The position numbers were made by a program, and so were the translations under genes. From contig CM059564.1 of NCBI GenBank assembly GCA_030386875.1, positions 70,327,436 to 70,391,435 on the forward strand: a stretch of 64,000 nucleotides of DNA. The letters are read 5' to 3'. Source of the DNA: Morinoia aosen (lineage: Eukaryota > Arthropoda > Malacostraca > Amphipoda > Talitridae). The notes beneath the pieces were generated by a model. The model was not told the origin of the DNA and made no database searches. It worked only from the letters and a program-made list of their open reading frames with translations. Below are positions 46,081-57,057 of the stretch, piece by piece. Each line of letters opens with the position of its first letter. Position 1 is the stretch's first letter.

Positions 46081-47052
46081 TAAAAAATTAGAATCATTTG
46101 GGGAATAATCAGAACACTCATGTAGATGATTACCGTCCCCACCTTCGTTCCCAGGTTTTTGCAACACAGCTTCGTTCTTCTGTAGAGGCATCCGTGAATT
46201 CTTCATCAACACGTCTTCTCTCCCAACGTTGCCACAGCAACCGCTTCTTCCCGACTGCACTGTGTAAGTGCGAGCTGCGTCAAATTTTCCTTGTGTAGGT
46301 CCCCTTCGTGTAGGCATAGCAGGAGGAGGCCGAGCTGCAGTTGTAGATTTGCAAACCTTAGAGATGTGGCCTAATTTTCCACATGTGTGACATTTCAATT
46401 TCAAAGCATAGCAATTCTTTGCAAGATGCTTTTGCTTGGTTCCGCAGCGAATGCATATGTAGTTCGGCGGGAGTTTTTCTGTAGTGAAATACGATGAAGA
46501 TGAATCCTCACGAATGATATCTTGAGCGTCGGAGCTTAATTGTTCGATAAGTTTTGCGTGTTCAACGCATTCGTTGAAGGACTTGCTATCGCACTTCTGT
46601 AGAACCGCGCTGAGAATTTGCGCTGAGTGTAGCCCAGCCACGAAGGCATCTCTTAATAAACGATCACGACAGCAATTACCATAATTGCATGCAGATGCTA
46701 AGTCATTTAACGTTTTAGCATAACTTTCTATGGATTCATTAGCACCTTGTTTTCTATTTAGAAATGTAACCGATGCACCGACGATGGATTTTTTAATTTC
46801 AAATTGCTGTGTTAATTTTTCTTCAAGTTCCTCATATGTAGCCTCAGTGAGTAACGTAGGTTTAATTCTTCGTTGTAGATCAGTAATTATGTTTACAGGC
46901 AAAGCTTTGATTAAAATACTAGCTTTTTTACCGCCATTATTTCCTGCTTTCTGAAGAGCGTCTGCACTTTGTACTTTCCAGCGCTCCAAGAATTCACTCA
47001 CTGTTTCTACTTCCACGTCGAACGGAGGGCAGCTGACTGTAGAATACGCCAT
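46075..47052 (-). CDS. Gypsy gag (capsid and two zinc knuckles)
   Basis: 325-residue gag read from ATG at 47052 (AAGATGGC context) to TAA at 46075. The capsid-like part is about residues 1-185. There are two zinc knuckles: C200-x2-C-x5-H-x4-C214 (one residue longer than the canonical spacing) and C221-x2-C-x4-H-x4-C234 (canonical). A basic, proline-rich stretch follows, as for RNA binding. The gene is intact. It ends at a slippery site (46081-46087) through which pol could be made. Confidence 0.92.
   Translation of the reverse strand: MAYSTVSCPPFDVEVETVSEFLERWKVQSADALQKAGNNGGKKASILIKALPVNIITDLQRRIKPTLLTEATYEELEEKLTQQFEIKKSIVGASVTFLNRKQGANESIESYAKTLNDLASACNYGNCCRDRLLRDAFVAGLHSAQILSAVLQKCDSKSFNECVEHAKLIEQLSSDAQDIIREDSSSSYFTTEKLPPNYICIRCGTKQKHLAKNCYALKLKCHTCGKLGHISKVCKSTTAARPPPAMPTRRGPTQGKFDAARTYTVQSGRSGCCGNVGREDVLMKNSRMPLQKNEAVLQKPGNEGGDGNHLHECSDYSPNDSNFLE
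46081..46087 (-). promoter_or_regulatory. Slippery heptamer for -1 gag-pol frameshifting
   Basis: On the minus strand T TTT TTA lies in the correct phase (AAT TTT TTA GAG TAA), one codon before the gag stop. After a -1 slip the frame stays open into the protease. U UUU UUA is one of the classic ribosomal frameshift heptamers. Confidence 0.75.
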
Positions 47053-47089
47053 CTTAATTTCAGAGCACTTTTAAAGTTCAAATTCACTT

Positions 47090-47115
47090 CGCAAGTTCGA
47101 AGCCTCGTCGTCAAC
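47090..47115 (-). promoter_or_regulatory. Probable primer binding region of the Gypsy element
   Basis: Immediately after the 5' LTR on the minus strand: GTTGACGACGAGGCTTCGAAC. GACGAGG and TTCGAAC resemble the complement of a tRNA-Ser 3' half, but the usual TGG start is degenerate. Primer identity is uncertain. Confidence 0.4.
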
Positions 47116-47441
47116 TGTAATTTCTTGAAATTACAGCAAGATATAAGGTATACTGGACAGCACTTGTAGATCGGTTAGCCTAGCCGTAAACTAGGCAAGA
47201 GGATAGCAAACGAACAGCAGGACTACTGGTATTGTACTGATCTCAAGTTCACACAGCTTGCTCTTAAGTCTAGTTCGAACAATGAACTTCCGCCCGGCAG
47301 TAGGCGCGCTTCCGACCTATCCGGCGCTTGTAAATACCAGGCGCGCATCGGCGGTTCCGCCGGAAACTCCGAGCGAGCGAGACTCATAAATCTCCGCAGC
47401 CGGAACCTCCATAAATATCCCAAGAGCGTCACTATACAACA
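47116..47441 (-). repeat. Gypsy 5' LTR (326 bp)
   Basis: Near-identical partner of 30710-31036, with the same TG...CA ends on the minus strand. It should hold the element's promoter; no TATA box was assigned. Confidence 0.95.
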
Positions 47442-48895
47442 ACCTCTTTCTGAGAAATTATAAATTTCACAACAAATTCTGAGGGGTTTGAACATATGCA
47501 TGTTCAATTCATGTTCACGAAAACTTCAGCTTCAAGACCCTAAAACACTTTTTTTGAGAGAGAGAACTCAATGCTAGAGAAACTCCGTTTGTGCTCGAGC
47601 TCACTGTTTGAAGAGAGAATTTTCAAGCACGATAATGATATTTAAACATATTATTGTGGTCCCACGAAAGCAAGATAGACTTATTGTGCCTTGTTGATGT
47701 AACTCATGTTTAGTAAAGCGATGAAACAGCATTCACGGAGAAGATTACAATCGCTTCTGTGAGACGAAGGAGCTTCAGCCTGATGGTACGAGCTTACTCT
47801 GCATTTAAGGATTCGAAGTAATTGAAGGAACTGAGAATGAAGCTAAATACTGTGAGACTTGAAAGACAAGTTCCAAAAGTCAGCTCAAAAATTGAGTCTC
47901 GGACATGAATGGCTATTTCAATAGGGCAGTGATTCTCCGCACACTACTTAGGTAATAATTCATGATTCCAAAATAACAATTCCAATGTACGGTCATGTCA
48001 TCGGTAATCGTGGAATTTGAATCCTCAAGACAATAATTCATCAAACCATCGACTTGAAAATAAAATGTGCGCGAGGCAACAGACTAACCTCAATTTTAAC
48101 AATCGTGAAATTTATTAAAATCAACAGGAACCGTTTGCTGTAATTGCTAATGGACGTGTGACTGTCAGATACTGAAAAAATATTTTCACGAGTTAGTTTA
48201 CTCTTTAACTGTACATGAAAATTGAGTTCAAATTTTGCATACGCAGCAAAGATTTTAATTTTCCTCCTCGGTTATGTTTTTTTTTGTGTTCATAGTATTC
48301 ATCGTATAACTTCCTAAGGTAAAAGGTTTCAGAAACAGCTTAAAAAGCAGAGTTTTCATTAGATAATTTGAAGATGCCTAATTGGCATTTGATTCTGCAG
48401 TATTTTCAACAAAATTTTCACTTGCAAAAGACAGAATACATTTAGACGCTAACTTTTTGATACAAGCTCCCGTAAAAAAAGAGCCAGCCCTGTTGAAATT
48501 AACGTTTCAACCTACTTTCAAAGGCAGAGCAGTCAGGTTCTGACCTGGAATACAAGAAAGGTTACTTAATATAACTCTAAACAGTAAACAAATGTAAACT
48601 CTGTAATCGAAAAGTAACAAACCAGGGAACGGCTAAGAGAATGTAAACAAACGGCAAACTAAGTCACTTTGATGAAAGATGTGCAGTTAGGCGAACAAAG
48701 GGGTCAGCAAAAGAGAAGTGTTCCAACAATGGTGAATTGTGAGCAGCGGCATGGATGCTGGCCAACACCATCAAGATGATGCTCTGTGCCACAAAAAAGT
48801 TTGGTCTTCGTAAACGAAAAATTTCAGGGAATTTAAGAATTTATTGTACCTACAAATTAGATACTCCGGATAACCCCACAGCAATTATCATTGTC

Positions 48896-49078
48896 TCATA
48901 CAAAACCTGAAGAGCATAGTGGCCAGGGCACACCGTCTCGAGAGGTCCACCTCTCGGGCAGCATCTGTTCGGTTGTTGACCTTTCATATACTTTTAACAT
49001 TCTTTTAGAGATCAAATGGAATTCATAAGAATAATTCGAAGGATGAAATGTCCTGACGTGCCAAAAGCAGCAACGCAC
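48896..49078 (-). pseudogene. Possible fragment of a mariner/Tc1-like transposase
   Basis: The frame contains LPERWTSRDGVPWPLCSSGF. This resembles the family pattern F-P-x-R-W-I-G-R-x-G-P-x-x-W-P-x-R-S-P-D found before the last catalytic aspartate, with SPD degraded here. Short, and based on one motif only. Confidence 0.28.
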
Positions 49079-49885
49079 GAGCGGACCGCTTATGGAACTG
49101 CATCACAGAAGATACAAAGCATATCCTAACGGCTAACTTTCAATCTATCATTAACGTATGATATTTCTGCCTCATTTGAAAAACTCCCAAGCTTCATCGC
49201 ATTCGAGATTAGAAATTTTGGGTCTCCTTATCCAATCTATGAAAGTCTACAATGTATCACTGCCAAATTATAAAATGCAAGTTTTCAATGTGACGACTAA
49301 TTTAGAGCAAAAATATCCTTAGTATTTTCATGAAGAGCAAGTTTATGTTTATGAATATGTAATGCTATAAGGAAATTTTTGATAGCGTATATAATATTGA
49401 AGATTTTCTCCCCCTAATCTATTTCCTCGTCATATTTTGACGTAAATTTTCACAATCTGCGCAATTGAAGCTCGTTTTTTACTTGTTCCGCCAGATAAAT
49501 GGTGTGAATTGGGTTTTCCTTTATGGCCTACGTTTGCGAAGTTTTACATTTCATACTTGGAAAATCTGGTGCTAAACACATTTTCTGCAGTAAGATAATG
49601 AGCTGCGGTTTCGTGGATCGTATTTTCGTAGAATTAGTGGAGAGCGTTGAGAAGTTGAATACCTGAATTGTGTATAATTCGGTGTGGGGCTTCACGTATG
49701 AGTTAGGCTTAAATGGAAAGTTGCCATTTTTTGACATATTACCTGAAGCCTCGCAGGGTGCTTTCCGGAGGTCCATGTACGTAGCGCTATCTCATGCATT
49801 GAAAAACAAAAATTATTATTGTGTACAGAGAACAACTTAGTCTCAAAACTGACATTTTCATGAGTCAAGTTGCCTCAAAACCATC

Positions 49886-49945
49886 GCACAAAAGTGTGTC
49901 ATCAATAAATATTTTCTGTCGATGTACTGAGACACACTTTTGTGC
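49886..49945. repeat. Perfect 15-bp inverted repeat with 30-base loop
   Basis: GCACAAAAGTGTGTC at 49886-49900 and GACACACTTTTGTGC at 49931-49945. The flanks (CATC, GATG) extend the symmetry weakly. Not recognised as a known element. Confidence 0.8.
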
Positions 49946-50399
49946 AAGTATGTCGTGGGCTAATTCGACACACATAAATGTGCCAAGCCGTGACGCACTT
50001 AGCGTAAATCAACCTTGTGTCACACAAATGTTTCACTTTCTGAAAATGGCAACGGATTACCCTAATGAACAGATGTGGTTTTAGAATTTGTTGAAAAAAT
50101 AACAAAGGTCTTAAGGCTTTCAGGGAAAATTAAACTCCATTCACGAAATCCAAAAACAGTTCATTAAAAAAATGTGATGGTTTGAAACGTGAATATATGA
50201 TTTGATAATCGCTTGGACATGAAGTCAAATAAGATACACCAACATGAATAAAATTTCCCTGAATAACAGTTTGACAGACGCAAGTGTGTTCAAAAATTTT
50301 TAAATATGATGCTCTGCAAGAGTAATTGTTTGAACAGAGCGTTATTCGTACATTATTGAACAGAATTTATGAATGGGCGGCAACAGGGCAGGATTTCCT

Positions 50400-50955
50400 T
50401 CATAAATTCTACGAATAAAAAGATCAATAACAATTATCCTAAATCTGTGATTGATAAAATAGCCAACAACTTGTTGAACAAAATTTTGAACAGAGACAAT
50501 AATTCTGGAGCAAGTACAAGTCATGTAAATATATTTTACACAAATTAAATGCATCAGAATCACTAAATTGATGAACGAACCTTTAGGAATTTTGTCAAAA
50601 TTTGTGTTAAACCTATAGATCCTGGCACGACAATTAAAATCTGTGCCTTTCACAAAATTGTAAGATCAGTTATCTCTTAGTAAGAAAAAATATTTCCATA
50701 CACAAGGTCAGTGATATATGGACAGAACGAATGTGATGCATCAGTTCGAGTGTGACAGAAGAGAATGTAAGTCTCTTATTAAATGATATATTGTCATGAC
50801 TATAGGACGACGCTGAAACAAAGATAACTGCGTACAAATATCGAAGTTCTATTTTTAGTCATATCCGTGCTGTTGATCACATTTACGAGCCCTCGAATAA
50901 ACACCTCAACTCATATGCAATAAAAAATTTATTTCATGTTGATAAAAATGAGTAA
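50400..50955 (+). pseudogene. Relic of a Penelope-like element (RT end and GIY-YIG-like region)
   Basis: NNYPKSVIDKIANNLLNKIL at about 50426 resembles the N-G-Y-P-x-x-x-I segment that ends the RT in Penelope-like elements. Downstream, in changing frames, come MHQFECDRREC and then ITAYKYRSSIFSHIRAVDH (to a stop at 50953). These resemble the Cys-rich and T-R-x-L-x-x-R-I-x-x-H-x-x-S-S-I-x-x-H parts of the GIY-YIG endonuclease. Several stops and frameshifts. A hammerhead-like hairpin lies about 310 bases further 3', where such elements often carry one. Confidence 0.42.
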
Positions 50956-51267
50956 ATTCAAATAATAGATGCATTACATATTCATAAACTCAAACCTCGT
51001 CTGAATGAAAATACTAACGTTTTTTTTTAAACTATTCACTAGGGCTGCAGTCTAGAAGTTTGAGCCATTCGCTCGATCGCCTATTTCGCCTCTGTCTTTG
51101 GTACTATATTGACAAGTCGTCTGGAGATTAATATTCCTGTTGAACAAAAATGATTTCAATCCAGTTATCTTGCAATGTGATTTTCTGAATTATTATTCCG
51201 ACTGATTTTTCTTTTGCTTTGAATTATTTATTTTTATCGTTGACTATAAATATTTTTATGCATATTT

Positions 51268-51307
51268 TCAGCGTGAAGAAGATGTTCGGAATATCGAAAC
51301 GTTGCTT
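51268..51307 (+). ncRNA. Hammerhead-like hairpin motif, site C
   Basis: AGC, GUGAAGAA, stem GAUGUU/AAUAUC with loop CGG (one G-U pair), GAAACGUU, GCU pairing with AGC. Same layout as sites A and B, but the first core half reads UGAAGA rather than UGAUGA, so it is likely degenerate. Confidence 0.3.
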
Positions 51308-53377
51308 TTCATAAATAGTTAGCGACATGAAATTTTGTAGATGGAGTGTTATAGTAAATATGATTAGTAATTATTTCGTCTTTTAAAGCGTGATGGACTA
51401 GAAAAATTATTACCTCCATAATTTAACTTATTTCTCAAACTATGTTCTTGTGTTCAATTTATTTTCAAATTTTATTAAGTATAATATTACATGGATAGAT
51501 TTCTCAATTCCTGTTTTAAGTCTGGACAAATCCGTTGGTGTCATTATCCTTACGGTTAGCGAAAAAGTCGGGTGCTGCTCCTTCATGTATATCTTCAAAG
51601 AGTGCATCACTTCTTGGTGGGTCAACATTTATAAATTTTCAAACATCTACTCGGATAAGGAACAAATTTTACCCATGTTTCAATTTAGGGTAATAATTAG
51701 TCCCGGAATTTTGCCCGTACCCAGTCCAGGAAATAAATAAGGTCAAAGGTTCAGGAATAATAATATCATCAAATCCAGCAAAAATGGCTCGGTCGACATC
51801 TGCGCAGATTTGTGCAGTAAGACCAGTGTAGTGGAGTTTCCAACTTTGCATCAGGGTATGTTGCTGCTACCTCTCATTAAGAAGAAGCCGAGAGTGTGAC
51901 GTGGCAATGCGAAACCTATTCTACCAAACTAGATTTTCTTCCGAAAAACTTGTAATAAACTTTAGGGGTACCGGAAAAATGTTTGGAAGTGTTTTTTTTT
52001 GATGAACATGAATTCGATTCGATTCATAATAAGGTGTGATATATCGACATTTTAGTGTATATCTCACAATTAGACGATCATATCATACGTAAAAAAGGTT
52101 CCGTAACCGGAGCTGGCCTCTTTCAATTCACATGGGTGGCATGCAGTGCTAAAACCGTCCGTTTGACTCATGGAGCCGCCTTTATCGCATTCATCGAGCG
52201 TGACGGAAGATTCAGGCAGGATATTTGCTTCAAAGGGTTGGAGTATCAGTCACGTGAGCATTTTTGCGCAGTGGCCGGTGACGATTGCAGTGGCGGTTAT
52301 TAAGTTGTCTATTAATACGAATGAGCAAATTTAGCAGTATATCACAACTTATTTTGAACTAAGGAAAAAAGTTTATAAGAAGCGAAGGTACTTCAAAACT
52401 GTTTTTTTTCGGTACGCTAAAAACAGGCATTCAGATGGAAGACTGACGGTGCAGAGTTGTTCAAAATTCTGGTGGAAACTAAAGCGAGTGCGTTCACGTA
52501 TTATGCACTTTACTGGCTGGCTGACGAAACCAACCGAAGAATTCGTTCTGGGTTTCTCTAGACTGGTGAGCCAGTTAGAACATAGACCTGGTACCGCATT
52601 AACCGACGTCCGCTGGTGATTTTTTGACCTGTCGTTTGAGCCACAGCACACTAGCTTGAGCCTGTTGATTGGCTGCTGGTGCACGTTGCCGTCCACTCTG
52701 CTGCCGCTGGAAGTTCGAGGCATACGAGGAAAGAATTAAGGAGTGGATCCACTAATGGGGGGTCCTTGACAGTCTGCTTTTGGATACGTCTTCGGAGTCC
52801 AGAGTTATGAGGAGGAGAGGCTGTCTGCCAGTTTTCTTCTGATCTCGTCGCTAGCTATCTTGCTTAATTAAGGTGGATGATCCCATAGAACTGGACCATA
52901 ATCTTGTTGTTTCCAACAGGGTTTGTGCCGAAATTATTCTACTTATCACACTTGTTATGCTAAATTCCAAGTTATTGTTTCTTGTCTTCGTAAGTGCGAT
53001 GTTGTGAGCCAGACGTGGATGTGGAGAGCTAGAACATTAATTAATGAAGGTGAAAAGAACGTGGAGAGGAGAAAACTTTCTTCGATTAATATTGATTTCA
53101 TTATTATTCCACCTAAAAATTCTTCATCAGTCATTGAATGCATCATTTTGTTATAGAGGTATCAGGACGCGTTCCATGATATATCTATACTATACCTTCG
53201 GGAACAAGAGAGCACATTAACGTTTTACATTTAAAATGAACAAGTAAGTCCACTTTCAATTTTCTATACGTTTAAAGAAAGGAACAATCAACTGAAAGAA
53301 TTTAGCCAATAGTTAACGATGCACCACAGCAGGTTTTGAGAGCTATCAAAATTCTATGCTGCATTTTCTCTAAAAAC
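51308..53377. other. Intergenic, unassigned
   Basis: Includes a somewhat GC-richer block (about 52060-52880) with open frames at 52055-52303 (+) and 52373-52723 (-). None shows a domain I recognise. This block may be an old retroelement, but that is not supported here. Confidence 0.4.
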
Positions 53378-53492
53378 ATTTTTGATTTAGTTAATTTTTC
53401 AGGTTGCATCGTTGCCAGATGCCAACTCACTCCAATGAGAGTTTTATGTTTATTGCAACATTTCAACACAATTAATTTGTGAGAAACCTAGT
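53378..53492 (+). repeat. Small dispersed repeat, copy 1 (about 115 bp)
   Basis: TTTTGATTTAGTTAATTTTTCAG ... TTTATGTTTATTGCAACATTTC ... AATTTGTGAGAAACCTAG matches, in inverse orientation, 56331-56441. Non-coding. Terminal repeats are weak. The family is not known to me. Confidence 0.75.
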
Positions 53493-56004
53493 AAGGCGAA
53501 AGCTGAAAGAAACACGCACATAAACTTTGTACATATTGACAGAGTAAAAGAAGGAAATTTTGTCGTGTCAAACAAACGAGTTCCAAAAAACCGGATTACA
53601 TTGTCAAGTTTAAATCCGTAATGACATACATAATTAAGCACAAAGCGATAAAGTGCAATGTAAGAAATAACAATAGTCGTATCGCAGTCTGGGGAGGTTA
53701 GTATCTGCGATACATTCTGGAGGGTACTAACCTCAAAATGGAATGCTACAAATTTCCGGCTGGTTATTTCTGAAACTCGTTTTATTGAATTGTCAGTTGA
53801 GTTTCGAGTAAGAAACCGCTCCTGGAATTTCCTTCATTTTACCTTTCGCTTAGTTATCGTCATGCAATCATCATTGGATTTATTTTTTAGCCTTTGGTTT
53901 AACTAATGGCAGCCTTGAATTAATGATAAAATAAAATCTTTGGTTCATAATCTGCGAATCTTCGAATTGCTACATTAAAATCATTTATGAAAATGTTGAG
54001 TTATGTTGTCTAAAGAATTTTCATTTCTTTTCGAAAGATTAATATATATATATTGTTATCTCAATACTCGAGATTTCAGATAATTCGTATTACAATTTCT
54101 GTATAGAAAAAGATGTCGCATGCGTAGAGTTTTAATTCTCGCTTGAAACATTGTTGATCCTTTTCCTGAATGGAACTGCAATTTTACAGCGTAGCAAAGT
54201 AGCGATAACCCAATAAATACCTCATAATTTACTTCCATACCAAAAATCTCTGGCGTAATGTACCCGCACCTGCATGTCTCCACACGTAATGCATGTCTCC
54301 ACACGTAACTTCACCCAGACTAACGCAAACAAGTGCGGTTCGTTTTTTCGATGATAATATTGTTTCGCAGCATTTGTGAGGAAATTTCCTTTGTTATTGA
54401 TATCACGTATAGGTATTTCTTTAATTCTATAAAAAATGCATGTTATTACTTGCGCAATATTTTTTAATGTATTTCGCTGTAAATATTTCTGTAGGAATTC
54501 CATCTAAATGAGATCGGTAGTTTTTCTAGTTCTCCCTATGCTCTTGATTAAAGTTTTGCCATAACTGACTGCCGGGTTCTTACCACAATACTGCTAGAAA
54601 TTAAATTAGAAATCACGAGGAAGCTTTATATTGCTGAGATCTTGTTGTATGGCATGGAATTTCATTTAGTAAAAGCTGAACCAAAGTTATTTTTATGAAA
54701 ACTGTGCGATTATATCAGTTAGCTCGTTAACACCCAGGTTCAAATTCTACGAACAGAAAATATTATAATTACAAACACACGTTCCAAGTACTGAACTCTT
54801 ATTTTTCTTCGATTGGGAAAAGTTTATTTAACTCACTACTGAAGGGTTTGAAATACAACTTTGGAACTCTGTCGTAACAAGTCTATTGGCCAACTCCTGT
54901 ATGACCAATAATGGGAATAAATTCAAATTTATAGAGTATAACGATGGTGAAAATTAATTTTCTGTTTGTTATGACACACTCAAGACACCATAATTTTCAT
55001 CTAGTTGATTTAATTCTAACGAAATGTTTATTGAGGGCAAGAAATTTCTCACCCAAATGAAACGCAAACGGAACTACTCAAAAATTTACGTGCAATATGG
55101 GTCAACCATAGACGAGCGCATGGTGAGCTGGTTGCCATTTCATTTCATCATTGTTAAGCCATCTCCAAGATAAGTCGACTGGTGCCTCTGTACTATACGG
55201 AGGGAAAATAATGCCTCCCTAGGATAAACTAAGCTCGCGTATCATAGATACTTGCGAATCGGACTTTTGTTACGATATTCAAAATTTTCGTTGGCTTGTT
55301 ACCTGATTGCGTTTTCGTCTTTTAAGCTGGACTTACTTTGCGGAAATTTCGCTACTCAGCTGAAGCATTAGCTTCTTCACGCAGCAACCTGGAATTCCGA
55401 AAATATTGGAGGTTATTCGCAGCAGCAGAAAAACTGTTGTCGAATCTTAACTTACCCTTGCAGAACCAGTGAATTTTGCTGATTATTCTGCCACATTCCT
55501 AAAAGTTAAATAAATGGCAGCAAATCTGACTTTCTCTCCTATCCCTGAACATCAGGAAGATTCCAAGGATTAAATCAGCTTCAAAAAATACGGCTTTATC
55601 AGTGATCTAAACTCCGATTGAACACGGAATAAAACCTTAACCAGACGCAATTTCCTGGCCTTAGAGAAAATTAATTAATCGCCCTCAAAAAGCAAGAGAC
55701 GTAGAAACACATGTCTAAATTACGCTCGACAGATGTTCGCTGTAGAGTCAACAACGAGGAACTCCACATCTAATGAAAGTGCTCCTAAACCGGCGACAAA
55801 AGCCGCTTTCTTCCCGAGAGAAGGGGCTATCTCAAAAACATTAAAATATGTTCAAGAAGAACCGAATGAAGGATGAATTACGCACCGATAAACTTGCACA
55901 TCAATTCGACTGTCTGAACAAAAATAAGGCTCCCATTGACGGAGAAAAATATCATCCAGCCTCATCCATCTTCGGAGAAACTATCGGCAATCTCAAAACC
56001 TATA
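53493..56004. other. Intergenic, unassigned
   Basis: Contains a 10-bp inverted repeat (GAGGTTAGTA at 53694 and TACTAACCTC at 53725). From about 55560 a region with longer open stretches leads into the Gypsy-like 5' end and may be part of that element's LTR or flank. No host gene seen. Confidence 0.4.
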
Positions 56005-56104
56005 GTGCAAGAACCCTAGGTCTCTAACTCCAGCAGCAACTACCCTCAGGTATCCATCCTTATGACAAGGACAGAATTACCCTAAAAAATACTTATCAAA
56101 AAGG

Positions 56105-56121
56105 TGCGCCCGAACAGGGAC
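56105..56121 (+). promoter_or_regulatory. tRNA-Lys-type primer binding site, copy 1
   Basis: TGCGCCCGAACAGGGAC, one G short of the complement of the 3' end of tRNA-Lys (TGGCGCCCGAACAGGGAC). It is preceded by ATACTTATCAAAAAGG, as in the other two copies. Confidence 0.7.
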
Positions 56122-56141
56122 CATCTATATTATCTATCAAT

Positions 56142-56261
56142 TTGGCGATGGATTGTGTTCAACGTGCACTAGAATATATGCCTGCCCTAGGCCTCACTCC
56201 GAAGCAACTAGACTACCGTGAGATCTTCTTCCACCGACCACAAGTGCTGGAAGAAGCAGAA
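56142..56261 (+). pseudogene. Gag N-terminal fragment, plus strand
   Basis: MAMDCVQRALEYMPALGLTP followed by REIFFHRPQVLEEAE matches the start of the minus-strand gag near 58695 (TALGLTPEQPNYREIFLHRL). At 56262 the sequence switches abruptly into antisense gag sequence, so the frame beyond this point is meaningless. Confidence 0.65.
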
Positions 56262-56776
56262 ATGGTCGACAGCGGGCAAAGTCTGGATGAGTCTTCTTTC
56301 ATTGTCAGTTACTTGGTTTTATCTTACTAGGATTCTCACAAATTAATTTTGTTGAGATGTTGCAATAAACATAAAATGTTAATTGGATTGAGTTGGCACC
56401 TGTCAACGATGCAATCTGAAAAATTGACTAAATCAAAATTTACTAGCGCGATTACAACCTCAAATTCAGTGTATTCGAGTGCGCTGTTGGAGGGTTGATT
56501 GGCCATTTTGGAGGGTTTTCGATAGAGAAGTTCTTTGTGAGGGTCGAACGTAATGATTCTGCAATCCCTCTGATTTTTTTTGGTTTTATTATCGGCCTTT
56601 TTGAAGAAATGTTTTAAAGAAACAACGTTCCGTTGCAGTTCGATTAATTTTTCGTTGTTGGTTTGCGACTGTTTCGGTTCTTCAAATTTCTCGTTTTCTT
56701 CTCTTTTTGCGCTCTCTCTGGTAGTGACATGGGAGATTTCGATTATGATATGGGGCGCCCTTCAGGGGGATACAGG
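56262..56776 (-). pseudogene. Diverged gag fragment, minus strand, interrupted by a small repeat
   Basis: Read from 56776 down, the frame gives a highly charged K/E/R/Q-rich stretch, then FDPHKELLY and SNSALEYTEFEVV. This corresponds to FNPEQDGIQEF ... TYSNTLNLRL in the better copy at 58337-58612. The 111-bp repeat 56331-56441 lies inside. The left end (GTCGACAGCGGG at 56264) matches + coordinates 58264 on, which places it in the same gag region. Confidence 0.5.
56331..56441 (-). mobile_element. Small dispersed repeat, copy 2, with flanking TTACTAG
   Basis: Inverse copy of 53378-53492, inserted in the gag relic. TTACTAG occurs at 56324-56330 and 56440-56446, a likely target duplication of 5-7 bases. 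This shows that the unit is mobile. Confidence 0.7.
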
Positions 56777-57057
56777 TATTGTATCTATGGGAATTAGCGC
56801 TCCCAGGGGGACTATGTGAGGGCCTGAGCTAAAGGTTAGGTAGGCTTCCTTTTGTTGAAATAGAATAGGTTTTTGTTTTGTTACGGACCATCTTTTTTCG
56901 GTTCACTGCTGTCCTGTTTTTCAGCACCTACTACTTTCTTCTTCAACTTTTTCTTGTTTCATGAACTTCTTGCATAGCTTCCTGTTTCGGTGCACCTTGT
57001 GCATAGATTCCGCGTTCCCTCAACTCCATACAAAATGGTGCCTTCCTCCTTCCTCTC

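Larger units (their letters stand above)
30705..47446 (-). mobile_element. Ty3/Gypsy LTR retrotransposon with 5-bp target duplication
   Basis: The element runs from 30710 to 47441 and is read on the minus strand: 5' LTR, gag, protease, RT-RNase H-integrase, 3' LTR. ACCTC flanks it at 30705-30709 and 47442-47446, as expected for a Gypsy 5-bp duplication. The LTRs differ by about four substitutions and one single-base indel over 326-327 bp, so the insertion is recent. There is no env-like gene. It is interrupted between protease and RT by the non-LTR element at 33881-45870. Two in-frame stops break pol, and the protease motif is altered, so it cannot move on its own. Confidence 0.96.
47447..50399. 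other. Intergenic, right of the Gypsy element
   Basis: No host gene recognised. Contains a possible transposase relic (48896-49078) and an inverted repeat (49886-49945). Other open frames (49528-49776, 49821-50084) look like chance. Confidence 0.5.
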
